This document shows, piece after piece, positions 51,334 to 60,160 of a stretch of 64,000 bases of DNA. The stretch covers positions 350,720,513 to 350,784,512 of the forward strand of contig OZ024743.1 of assembly GCA_964016885.1 (NCBI GenBank). The letters are read 5' to 3'. Each line of letters starts with the position of its first letter. Position 1 is the stretch's first letter. The notes under the pieces were generated by a model. That model did not search any database and was not told the origin of the DNA. It saw only the letters and a program-made list of their open reading frames with translations. Source of the DNA: Eledone cirrhosa (Eukaryota; Mollusca; Cephalopoda; Octopoda; Eledonidae). The translations under genes were made by a program, and so were the position numbers.

Positions 51334-53427
51334 TTACCGTATTTTTGGTAGAGGAGGGATGGTTTTTACATCCCTTTTCACTTGATCGTCTGGTGAAGGG
51401 ACCGTTGAATCGTCCCTTCGGCTGGTCGTCGGCTCTTCTAAGAGAATGTCTGAATATACTCTTCGATTAATGGTTCCTCCTAGGTCCCTGAAATCACCAA
51501 CTGCGTTGGGGAATTTCGTTTTAATGTTTGTGTATTGTTTCTGTGCTATTTTTAGCAGTCTTATGTTAGTTGGCGTTTTGATTGGTGCTGGTATTATGTA
51601 GTCCTGTTGTGAAATGTCTGTGTGTTCAATTATGTAAGTCATTAGTTTCTTGTTGTGTGTGTTTATTGCCGTGCATTTGTTTTTCTGGGGGTGGGGTGTG
51701 GTTCTGCTATTTTCTTGTCGTTGTTGCTGGGTGTGTGTGTTTTGTTGTTGTGTTTGCGATGTTGGTGCTTGTGGTGGTGGTGTTGAAGGTGTTGTTGGCG
51801 GTGGGGTTGTCGCCGGTGGTGATGGTGGTGCTGGTGTGGGTGGTGATGGTGTTGGTGGTGTTGCTGCTGTGGGTCTCTTTGCAGTAGACTTTACCCTTTT
51901 CTCATTTCTTTCCTCCCTTTTCAAAGGCGACGATGCGCTGCTTCTGCGTTTGTGCCTTCTTGAGACCTTTTGCCATCCCTCTCCCACCTCACACTCCATG
52001 TCTGATTCTGTAAGGTCGGGGAGGGGTACCAGCTCCACTCTTTCACTTGTTGTTGTTGGTGATGTTTGCACTGGAGTCTCTGTTGCAGCTGCATTTGGTA
52101 TTGCTGTTGTTGTTGTTAATATTTCCACTGCTGCTGCTGTCTTTGATTTCCGTGGAGTGGGTATGGGTGCCACGGACCTATCGTTCCTGGTTGCCGCTTG
52201 TCCTGTTGCTGGTAGCCGTGGAACCGGATTCGGGAGGAGGGGGGTTTTCTCCTTTCTCAGGGTCTTCTCGTTGCAGAAGGCCCTGAGGTGAGTCTTCGAT
52301 CCACAGCGAAAGCATTTCGGGCGTTTGCCCTCAACACTTATGGGCAGTTGAGTGCCGTTATCGAAGTCTATCACATCCGGGATAGCTTCGATGCACTCCT
52401 GGTTGGTTTGGATTAGCATCTCAATGGAGGAGCCGACCCAATCTTCTCTTACTTTTTTCTGTACTTGCAGTACAGTTGTTTTGTCCTCGATTCCGACGAG
52501 GACAGACGCGGCCAGCCAAGAAGGGGTCATTCCGGGGGGGACGTGGGTCAGTTTGACCCTCACAATTTTTTGCCCGCAGTAGGAGGGCACCAACACCATT
52601 TCCTCGCTCCTTAGGGTCACTACTGATTGGGCCTTTGCCTCCTGGGGTGTGGCAAAAAGTACGTCTACGGTGGCGTATTTTTTGCCTCGGGTGATGTGCG
52701 TTTTCCTCTGCCACACAGACCCCAAGGCTTTTTGTATTTGGGCCTCTGTGGCTCTTTCCACCCTACGGGATTTTGTACTTACTGTACGGTACGTGACCGT
52801 ACAGTGCTCTTGGGTTTCGAAAAAATTTTTCGCTGCCTTGCAGATTGCTCGGTGTCCGTTCTTTGTCACCATCTTCTTCGCTTCCTCTAATTCCTCATTT
52901 GTTATGAGGATTGTTTCCAGGTTTTTCGCAATACCTGCAAATGAGATTGGTTTTTCTCTGCTGTTGTTGTTGTCGTCAGAGCTGCTGGTACTTTTGTTGT
53001 TGCTGCAGGTACTACGACTACTGCCTCCGCCGCTGTTGCTGTGGTTGTTGTTGGTGTTGCTGCTGCTAATGCTGTTGTTGTTTATGCTGCTGGTGATGCT
53101 GTTGCGGCTGCTACTGTTGTTTTCATTGTCACTGTTGCTGTTGTTATTACGGCTGCTACTGCTATTATTCCTGACGTCAGACGAATGAACTGGGTTTTCG
53201 TATTTCCCGCACACCTGTTTCGTCGCTGTCGTCGTCGTCGTGGAGAAACCTTGCACGCTTTGCACGAGACTTTTCTTTTCTTTCGTCACTTGCGAAAGAG
53301 AAGGGAGGGAGAGAGACACATTTAAAGAAGGGAGGGAGAGAGACAATCTTCTCTCTGCTGTAGTGATGATTGAGGAAGAAGACGGAATGAGTGGGAGTGA
53401 CGTATGAAAATTCTTTTTCGTAGCCAT
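51334..53427 (-). CDS. ORF1, gag-like RNA-binding protein (unit 9)
   Basis: 697 aa from the ATG at 53427. It has the full PSTPPPQ linker, GEGWQKVSRRHKR, and no KKK insertion. The CCHC knuckle is intact. Confidence 0.9.
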   Translation of the reverse strand: MATKKNFHTSLPLIPSSSSIITTAERRLSLSLPSLNVSLSLPSLSQVTKEKKSLVQSVQGFSTTTTTATKQVCGKYENPVHSSDVRNNSSSSRNNNSNSDNENNSSSRNSITSSINNNSISSSNTNNNHSNSGGGSSRSTCSNNKSTSSSDDNNNSREKPISFAGIAKNLETILITNEELEEAKKMVTKNGHRAICKAAKNFFETQEHCTVTYRTVSTKSRRVERATEAQIQKALGSVWQRKTHITRGKKYATVDVLFATPQEAKAQSVVTLRSEEMVLVPSYCGQKIVRVKLTHVPPGMTPSWLAASVLVGIEDKTTVLQVQKKVREDWVGSSIEMLIQTNQECIEAIPDVIDFDNGTQLPISVEGKRPKCFRCGSKTHLRAFCNEKTLRKEKTPLLPNPVPRLPATGQAATRNDRSVAPIPTPRKSKTAAAVEILTTTTAIPNAAATETPVQTSPTTTSERVELVPLPDLTESDMECEVGEGWQKVSRRHKRRSSASSPLKREERNEKRVKSTAKRPTAATPPTPSPPTPAPPSPPATTPPPTTPSTPPPQAPTSQTQQQNTHTQQQRQENSRTTPHPQKNKCTAINTHNKKLMTYIIEHTDISQQDYIIPAPIKTPTNIRLLKIAQKQYTNIKTKFPNAVGDFRDLGGTINRRVYSDILLEEPTTSRRDDSTVPSPDDQVKRDVKTIPPLPKIR

Positions 53428-53476
53428 GTTTTTTTTTTGTTTAAAATAAATATTGGGCACAAAACCCCAATAAGCG

Positions 53477-53531
53477 GTTATTTAACCCCGAAGGGCTAAA
53501 TAACGGGCAGAAAGACCCCTCTCACGAGGAG
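53477..53531 (-). promoter_or_regulatory. 5' UTR two-hairpin module, unit 9 (type a)
   Basis: Both hairpins are identical to unit 2. Confidence 0.7.
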
Positions 53532-53642
53532 GAGGGTGTTTTTGTCTACAAGTTGGTTAAAGTTTTAAACAATTTACAATTGTTATAGCGGTCAAAATTT
53601 ACAATACCTTACAGAGCCGAGCCTCCGTCAACCATAGCATTC

Positions 53643-53681
<39 letters not shown>
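53643..53681. repeat. (AAT)13 junction tract, family A unit 9 / family B
   Basis: Thirteen perfect AAT repeats. On the minus strand they are the ATT tail of the family B element and the site where unit 9 begins. Confidence 0.95.
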
Positions 53682-53683
<2 letters not shown>

Positions 53684-53694
53684 TTTCATTTATT

Positions 53695-53707
53695 GGCCAC
53701 AAGGGCC
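53695..53707 (-). other. 3'-terminal CUUGU hairpin, family B
   Basis: On the RNA strand GGCC-CUUGU-GGCC forms a perfect 4-bp stem. Against family A, the two outer pairs are G-C rather than A-U, a double compensatory change. AAUAAAUGAAAUC and the ATT tail follow. Confidence 0.7.
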
Positions 53708-53935
53708 GACATATAGGGGACAACACAATAGACAGGGACAGTGGGGGTTTACATAGAGATCGAGTAAGTATAAATAACAAAAAAAACAAAATAACAATAA
53801 AAATACAACAATGAAAGTTCCCCAATAAGAGGGATCACCACCCAGGGTTGACTCAAGCACCCCACCAGTCCTGAGCCACCCGACGCTCCTAGGGCACCCG
53901 GGAAGGGCACCCCTCTCCTTCTCGAATTCACCAGC

Positions 53936-56900
53936 CTACAGGCGCATGATCAGAGTAGGCCCACTCACGCGGGCCATTCTCGCCACATTCACCCACCTTT
54001 CAGTAAATGTACTGGGGGGCAGCACTTCTCTCTCCACCCTCACCTTCCTTTCCAAGTGAAACTTGAAGAAGTTGATGAGGGATTGGCCGAAGAGAAAAGT
54101 GTCTGTCTTCAGTCCTTTCAACCTGGTCCACCATGCAACCTCTTTCGCTACTGCCACCAGGCAGAGGAAAATTGCCTGCCCTTCCTGACCAAAAGAAGGC
54201 GGCGGGTCAATCTTCACTATGGACTCGGACGATAGCCGGATCCGTCCTACACGCGACAATAGCTGTTCGACATAACCCCACAAGTCAGCAATGCACGGAC
54301 ACTGGACGAGTGCGTGCAGAACGGTTTCGTCGCTCTGCGCGCATCTCGGGCAGGTTCGTCTGACAGCACTTCCGTGCCTGTAGAGTTTATCCCGAACCGG
54401 CAGCGCCCCCCGGTAGCACTGCCAAGCGAGGGATTTCTGGAAGTTATCCATCGTCCCCGGCTCGAAAGTCCTCCGGAACATACTGGTCAGTTCTACTTCG
54501 TTGACGCCCAGAGCCTCTCCTAGTACGTCATCGCACTTGCCCTCCACTAATCCTCTATAGAAATCTTGAGTGGAAGTTCCACTGACCGCATTGCCCACCT
54601 TGCAGAGTGCAGTGAGCGCCTGGCAACATTCCAGATGCCAGTCGCCCAGTCTCGGTCTCTTCTTGACCCAGGACTGCAGCTCAGTCAAAGAGATGAGCTG
54701 CGGAAAGGCCCGTCTAACAAACGGCGACCACACCTGTTCACCGTTTAGGCAAAATATCTGGAGATGTCGCAGCCTCAGCGCATGTCTGCGCATCATTAGC
54801 CACGGCATGCCCAGCCCTCCACGAAGAGGGTGCTGGCAGCAGATGGACCGCCTCACCAACGGGACCCGTCCCCTCCACAAAAATTTGAAAAGGAGCCGTT
54901 CCAAATTGGCGAGGCGTGGACGGGGGCAAGGCACGACGGTCAGGCGGTAGTAGATGACGGACGCGATGTACGCGTTCGCCACCTCCGCCCGCCCTTTCAG
55001 TGATAGCTTTCTCTCAGCCCATTTCTGGGTGAGGTTGGCTATCCTGCTCGTCACCTCGTCCCAATTCTTATCCACCTGGAGGTCTGGTCCGAACCAAACC
55101 CCGAGCAACTTTACCGGTCCGTCTGTCCAGCGCCCAACGACGCTGTTGGACGGCATGGACTTGCCTCTCCAGGTGCCGAGCTGCAAGCCCACCGACTTTT
55201 CCGGGTTAAGTTTTGCTCCCGTCAACCTTTCATATTCCTCCAAATGGGTGCGGATCACCTCGATTTCCGAGGTGTCCGACACCATCACGGTGATGTCGTC
55301 CGCATAAGCGGACGCAGCCTTTCTACGTCCCGGTTCGAGCGGGATGCCCTGCAACAACTCCAGCTTCCGCAGTAGAGGCTCAAGAGTCAATACGTACAGA
55401 AGTGAGGAGAGAGGGCACCCTTGACGGACCGATCGAGAGATCTGAAACGGTTCCGAGAGGTGGCCATTAACTTTGACCACCGAGCGGATGCCGCTGTACA
55501 TTGCAGCGATCCAGCTTCTGAAGACGGGGCCGAAGCCAGCCGCCTCGAGGACAGCCTCCAAGTACCGATGGTCGACCCTATCGAATGCTTTCGATTGATC
55601 TAAATTGATCAGAGCCCCACCGAAGCCAGGTTTGCACCCAACCCTCTCTATGATGTATCGCATGAGGTGGAGGTTGTCGTGTATGGACCTGGTCGGGATT
55701 GCGCAAGTTTGCGCCTCCCCAACCAAATCTTTGACGACAAGCGCCAACCTTTTCGCTAACACCTTGGCCAAAATCTTAAACTCTGTGTTGAGCAGGGTTA
55801 TGGGCCTGAAATTATCTAGTGTGTCCCTCTTGTTCTCGTCTTTCCTTATCAGCGTCACTACGCCACGGCTCACAGAACTGGGAATGCTCCCGTTCTGCTG
55901 CCAGTTGCAGTAGAGCGCTTCGAGGAGATCGGAGAACAAGTCTGGCATATTTACGTAAAGCTCGTAGGGCAGACCATCCAAACCGGGTGACTTGCGACTC
56001 GAGCAGCCGACAAGGGCGTCCTGAATTTCGGCTGATGTTATCGGCTCTTCGCAGCGCTCAGCGTCGGCCGTCGAGAGGCGTGGCAAGCCGTCGAGGTAGG
56101 GACTGAAGTCCGCCGCCGTCTCCGACTCACCCATCCTCCCGAACAATCGAGCAAAGTGCTGGCGAAAGGCCTCACACATCCGCTTGGAATCGCTCAGTTC
56201 GTGTCCATCTCGATCCGTCAAAGACCGAATTGTGGTTTTATTTCCACGCTGCGTCTCTGCAAAGCGAGCCCATCGGGCAGCTTTGGTTCCCTCGTTCCTC
56301 AGAGCACGCGCCTTAGCTCTGACAATGCAACCTTCGTGTTTCGCATTGAAGAAATGGTCTAGTGCCATTCTCGCCGCTAGCACGTCTGTTGCAATGCCAC
56401 TACAAATAGCCTCGTCTAACTTAGCTATCAGCCCCTCCTCCTTTCTATTTTTCTCTATTGCTACTTCTTTGCTAAATCCTATCGAGGTTGCTCTAATCTC
56501 TCTTTTGAGTGCCCCCCACCACCTGTTGTTGACAACCCCCCCTGTCAACTTTTGCTTAACTAAGTTGTTGACCCGGTCCCTGTAAGCTTTACGTGCCGGA
56601 AACGACATGTTTAGCTTCCAGTAGCTCGGTCCTAACCTACGTGTCTTATCTAGGTCGACCATACAGATCACAAGCTTGTGATCTGAATAGGCAACCGTTT
56701 TAAAATGTGGACATCCTACACTATTTCTATCTCTTTTCCTAATGAAAATCCTATCTATGTACGATCTAGATGACCCTATGCGATTGGTCCAGGTCCATAC
56801 TGGCGCATTAGGGAAATCTAGTCGGTACCTGTCAGACAGTTGAAACTGGCTGATCAGGTACTTGAGGCTTTTGCACCCCCCGCTCCTATCAGATACTCCC

Positions 56901-57355
56901 ACACAATCCCAGCGTGCTTCTAAGATGCCATTCCAATCCCCTATTAACAGTAAAGGGCGAGACGTAAGCAGAAAGTTTTCCAGGCGCCTAAAGAAGTCCG
57001 GCCGACCGGCCCCAGTAGGGGCGTAGACGGCCACCAGTCTAAAGGCACCACCTTCGCTATTGCTCACGTCCAGGACCACCAACTTTCCGTCAGGATCCCG
57101 GAAGATTGACCTTACCTCGAGATCCAGACATTTCCTAAACAGCACAGCCACTCCACCTCCCATTCCCGGCCGACTAACAGATGCAAAGATCTGATAATCG
57201 TCGAAAATCGGCGCCAGTGCGCGTGTGTCGGAAATTCTGGTCTCGCTGATGGCAATTACATCCATTCCTAGTGACCTGAGGTCGTTGAGCAAGTGACCTT
57301 GCTTCCAGGGCGACCCCAGGCCACGAACATTTAAACTTCCTACTCTTATGGCCAT
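53936..57355 (-). CDS. ORF2, APE endonuclease + reverse transcriptase (family B)
   Basis: 1139 aa, open. Endonuclease residues: N9 (SLNVRG), E38 (ISETRI), VYAPTG, GDWNG, SYIDRIF, SDH in the form YSDHK (family A has YTDHK). RT motifs: FRPITLLN, LDQSKAFD, RQGCPLS, AYADD; then CPRCAQSDETVLHALVQCP as the C-terminal CCHC. Residue numbers are one less than in family A until a one-residue insertion near LQIFCLNGEQ. The long stretch around QLGTWRGKSMPSNSVVGRWTDG is almost identical to family A, whereas the N-terminal third is more diverged. The ATG at 57355 has context AGCATGG. Confidence 0.95.
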   Translation of the reverse strand: MAIRVGSLNVRGLGSPWKQGHLLNDLRSLGMDVIAISETRISDTRALAPIFDDYQIFASVSRPGMGGGVAVLFRKCLDLEVRSIFRDPDGKLVVLDVSNSEGGAFRLVAVYAPTGAGRPDFFRRLENFLLTSRPLLLIGDWNGILEARWDCVGVSDRSGGCKSLKYLISQFQLSDRYRLDFPNAPVWTWTNRIGSSRSYIDRIFIRKRDRNSVGCPHFKTVAYSDHKLVICMVDLDKTRRLGPSYWKLNMSFPARKAYRDRVNNLVKQKLTGGVVNNRWWGALKREIRATSIGFSKEVAIEKNRKEEGLIAKLDEAICSGIATDVLAARMALDHFFNAKHEGCIVRAKARALRNEGTKAARWARFAETQRGNKTTIRSLTDRDGHELSDSKRMCEAFRQHFARLFGRMGESETAADFSPYLDGLPRLSTADAERCEEPITSAEIQDALVGCSSRKSPGLDGLPYELYVNMPDLFSDLLEALYCNWQQNGSIPSSVSRGVVTLIRKDENKRDTLDNFRPITLLNTEFKILAKVLAKRLALVVKDLVGEAQTCAIPTRSIHDNLHLMRYIIERVGCKPGFGGALINLDQSKAFDRVDHRYLEAVLEAAGFGPVFRSWIAAMYSGIRSVVKVNGHLSEPFQISRSVRQGCPLSSLLYVLTLEPLLRKLELLQGIPLEPGRRKAASAYADDITVMVSDTSEIEVIRTHLEEYERLTGAKLNPEKSVGLQLGTWRGKSMPSNSVVGRWTDGPVKLLGVWFGPDLQVDKNWDEVTSRIANLTQKWAERKLSLKGRAEVANAYIASVIYYRLTVVPCPRPRLANLERLLFKFLWRGRVPLVRRSICCQHPLRGGLGMPWLMMRRHALRLRHLQIFCLNGEQVWSPFVRRAFPQLISLTELQSWVKKRPRLGDWHLECCQALTALCKVGNAVSGTSTQDFYRGLVEGKCDDVLGEALGVNEVELTSMFRRTFEPGTMDNFQKSLAWQCYRGALPVRDKLYRHGSAVRRTCPRCAQSDETVLHALVQCPCIADLWGYVEQLLSRVGRIRLSSESIVKIDPPPSFGQEGQAIFLCLVAVAKEVAWWTRLKGLKTDTFLFGQSLINFFKFHLERKVRVEREVLPPSTFTERWVNVARMARVSGPTLIMRL

Positions 57356-57384
57356 GCTGGCAGGATGAATGGGAGAGGAAAGGT

Positions 57385-59295
57385 TTACTTACCTTCCGGG
57401 GTCTTGTGAAGGTCGGGTGGTTCGACCTCCATGGTTTGTGGGGTTTCTTTTGGGAACCCCTTTAATAGTCTTGACGTGGGTTTTACGTTCGGGGTTCCCA
57501 CATCCCGAGGAAAGCTCTTTCGAATTTCTTTGTATGAAGCGAGCGACATTCGCATCAGAAGCAAATTATCTGGTACGCGAAATGTGCTCGCTTCAAATGT
57601 TTCCCCGTCTTTTTCGATGTTTGTGCTTCGTGCTACATGGGCCATCAATTCCTTGTTGGCCCTTCTGGCAAGCACGAAGTTTTTAATGTTTTGTTGCTCG
57701 GGTTTTATTTGTTCGTGTGATTGTGGTGGTGATAGCTTTGTTAGTGTTGTTTCTATTGTGTCTGCGTTTGTTGTGGGTGGGGTGTCTGTAGTTTCTGATG
57801 TTTGTGTGTCTATTTGTTCTTGTGTCTGTTTAGCTTGTTTGCGTTTGGGGGATTTTGGTGGTTGTGTTGGTGATGCTGTGGGGAAAATGTTTGTGTGGGT
57901 GGTGTGTGTGTTTTTTTTTGTGGGGGTGTTTGTGCTTTGTGGATTTCTTTTTTTTTTGTGTTTTGTTTTTTGTATTTTGGGGGACTTTGGTTTTCCCTCA
58001 TCTTCACTGCTGGAGGATGAGGGGTCTGTGGCTGTGAGCGTGTTTGTGTCTGAGTGAGTGTTTATGTTCTTGTTCGTGTGTGTATTTTGGGGGGGAGGGG
58101 GAATGGGAGAGCTTTCCTCGTTTCCCCCCTGGGTGTGCAATTTTGGTGGTTCCATTGTTGACGGTGTTGCTGGTGGTCCTTGTCCCGGCGTCGCCAGCAG
58201 TGGAATCTTTCGACCCCTTGCGCTTTTCGGCAGTTGAGGGCAGAAGGCTCGCAAGTGTGTCGTTTCCCCACAAAGGAAACAATGCGGCCTTTTGCCCTCA
58301 GTCATTATATGCAACACCCTCCCGTTTTGGAGGCGGATGTGGTCCGGGATTGTTTTTACGTTTTCGGGTCTGATTTGGAGCAGTATCTCCAGATCAACCC
58401 CGGACCAGTCGTCCCTGGCAGTTCTCGTTGCCTCTACCGGGACTGTATCCGTTCCTTCCACGATTACGCAACCCAGGAGCCACCACATATCAAGTCCTGG
58501 TGGAATCCTGGGAATGCGCACACGTGCTATTCGTTTTCCCATGTGGGAGGGGTACATTATGACCTTGCTGGTTTTGCAAGGGGTCATTGAATGCTTCACA
58601 GCGAGGGCTTCAGACTTGAACAGCACCGAAACGGTGCCGTATTGCCTGCCCCTCTCTATGAACTCTGTGTCCTCTCTGATGTATTTCAGTGCGGCTTCTA
58701 TGTCAGCTTGGGCGATTATCGCTGCCCTCTTTGTCTCTACTGAGATGCATCTGAAATGCACCGTTCTTTTTTCCACTGCCTCAATGGCTTCTGCCGGGAC
58801 AGTTAAGTTTGCCCAGGTCTGCTCTTGATTTATGATTTTCCAGGCCTGGGCCAACTTTTCCTCTCTGTTGGTTAAGTCGATGCTGTAGCATGGTCTCCTT
58901 TTAGCCGCTGCCACAGCAGCGAAAGTGTTCTTGTTGGTGTTGTCACTGTTGTTGTTCTTGTTGGTGTTGCTGCTGCTATTGCTGTTGTTGTTCTCCCCTG
59001 TGTCGTGGTTACCTTCTGTGCTGTTGGCCTTGTTGGTGCTGCTGCTGTCGCTACTATTACTCTCTGTGCTGTTCGTTTTGTTGGTGCTCTCGCTATTACC
59101 ACCTTCTGCGCTGTTCGGCTTGTTGGTGTTGGTGTTGTCGCCGTTACCACCTTCCGCGCCGCTCGGCCCGTTGGTGCTGGCACTGTCGCTGCTCACATTC
59201 GTGCTGGTGGCGCTCCTCGTCTCACCTCTCCTCTCAACGCTCAAGTCGCCGTTGCACGACAGCAGACCCGCCTCTAGGGGGCGTGGCTCCGCCAT
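57385..59295 (-). CDS. ORF1, gag-like RNA-binding protein (family B)
   Basis: 636 aa from the ATG at 59295 (MAEPRPLEAG; context AACATGG). Residues 25-125 are a Ser/Asn/Thr/Gly-rich repeat-like region with recurring NSTE and NSAEGGN units. The folded part from about 125 aligns with family A: RGRQYGTVSVLFKSEA, RIARVRIPRIPPGLDMWWL, IPDHIRLQNGRVLHI. The CCHC zinc knuckle is at C339-x2-C342-x4-H347-x4-C352 (HCFLCGETTHLRAFC). A charged Lys/Thr/Pro-rich tail follows. The low-complexity N-terminus has the same composition as family A without being alignable. The stop lies directly after GGTAAG. Confidence 0.9.
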   Translation of the reverse strand: MAEPRPLEAGLLSCNGDLSVERRGETRSATSTNVSSDSASTNGPSGAEGGNGDNTNTNKPNSAEGGNSESTNKTNSTESNSSDSSSTNKANSTEGNHDTGENNNSNSSSNTNKNNNSDNTNKNTFAAVAAAKRRPCYSIDLTNREEKLAQAWKIINQEQTWANLTVPAEAIEAVEKRTVHFRCISVETKRAAIIAQADIEAALKYIREDTEFIERGRQYGTVSVLFKSEALAVKHSMTPCKTSKVIMYPSHMGKRIARVRIPRIPPGLDMWWLLGCVIVEGTDTVPVEATRTARDDWSGVDLEILLQIRPENVKTIPDHIRLQNGRVLHIMTEGKRPHCFLCGETTHLRAFCPQLPKSARGRKIPLLATPGQGPPATPSTMEPPKLHTQGGNEESSPIPPPPQNTHTNKNINTHSDTNTLTATDPSSSSSEDEGKPKSPKIQKTKHKKKRNPQSTNTPTKKNTHTTHTNIFPTASPTQPPKSPKRKQAKQTQEQIDTQTSETTDTPPTTNADTIETTLTKLSPPQSHEQIKPEQQNIKNFVLARRANKELMAHVARSTNIEKDGETFEASTFRVPDNLLLMRMSLASYKEIRKSFPRDVGTPNVKPTSRLLKGFPKETPQTMEVEPPDLHKTPEGK

Positions 59296-59305
59296 GTTTT
59301 TTTGA

Positions 59306-59389
59306 GAAAAAAATTATTATTTTTTTCAAAATAAAGTTCAAATATTTGGGCCAAAAGGCCCAAATATTATGAGTTATTCCTTCACAGGA
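59306..59389 (-). promoter_or_regulatory. 5' UTR hairpin module, family B
   Basis: In RNA order: UCCU pairs with AGGA around GUGA (59389-59378); after 9 nt a perfect 12-bp stem AAUAUUUGGGCC with its complement around UUUU (59368-59341); then GAAAAAAA pairs with UUUUUUUC around UAAUAA (59327-59306); the ORF1 ATG lies 45 nt after the 12-bp stem. Order, stem length and spacing match family A (11-nt and 49-nt gaps) while the sequence is unrelated. Confidence 0.7.
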
Positions 59390-59505
59390 TACAAATTAAT
59401 GTCTTATAATGCTTCAGCGGTACAAAAAATAAACAATTCTCTACAATTAATCCTCAAAAAATTGCTTACTCACGGAGCTTCAAAAAACGTACATCCACTT
59501 TCGTC

Positions 59506-59531
59506 AATAATAATAATAATAATATATATAT
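59506..59531. repeat. (AAT)6 followed by (AT)n, upstream of family B
   Basis: Six AAT repeats (59506-59523) directly abut the 5' end of family B, followed by a short AT run. This is the likely original target of the B insertion. Confidence 0.9.

Positions 59532-60160
<629 letters not shown>

Larger units (their letters stand above)
47572..53642 (-). mobile_element. Family A LINE, unit 9 (full length, both ORFs open)
   Basis: A 6071-bp copy, the last family A unit. Type a 5' UTR. Its 5' terminus (GAATGC) abuts the ATT tail of the family B element, with exactly the same border as at the A-A junctions. Confidence 0.95.
53643..59505 (-). mobile_element. Family B LINE (full length, both ORFs open)
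   Basis: A 5863-bp element with the same layout as family A: structured 5' UTR, ORF1, 29-nt spacer, ORF2, 3' UTR, AATAAA, ATT tail. The proteins are clearly homologous to family A but diverged throughout; ORF1 is mainly alignable from its middle to the zinc knuckle. The 3' UTR shares TATTGGGGAA, TTTCATTGTT and the terminal hairpin block with family A. The 5' end (GACGAAAG) abuts an (ATT)6 tract. Confidence 0.93.

Noticed and set aside
1..53642. Telomeric array
   Set aside because: No TTAGGG-type repeat is present and the array is flanked by ordinary repeat-rich DNA on the right; the left end is not visible.
1..53642. Simple assembly duplication of one LINE
   Set aside because: Units differ by specific substitutions, indels, tail lengths and 5' UTR type, so they are not copies of one contig segment; collapse or miscounting of units still cannot be excluded from sequence alone.
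57356..57393. A short intron joining ORF1 to ORF2 in family B
   Set aside because: Donor to acceptor is about 36 nt, below usual metazoan intron size, and the joined frame reaches a stop immediately.
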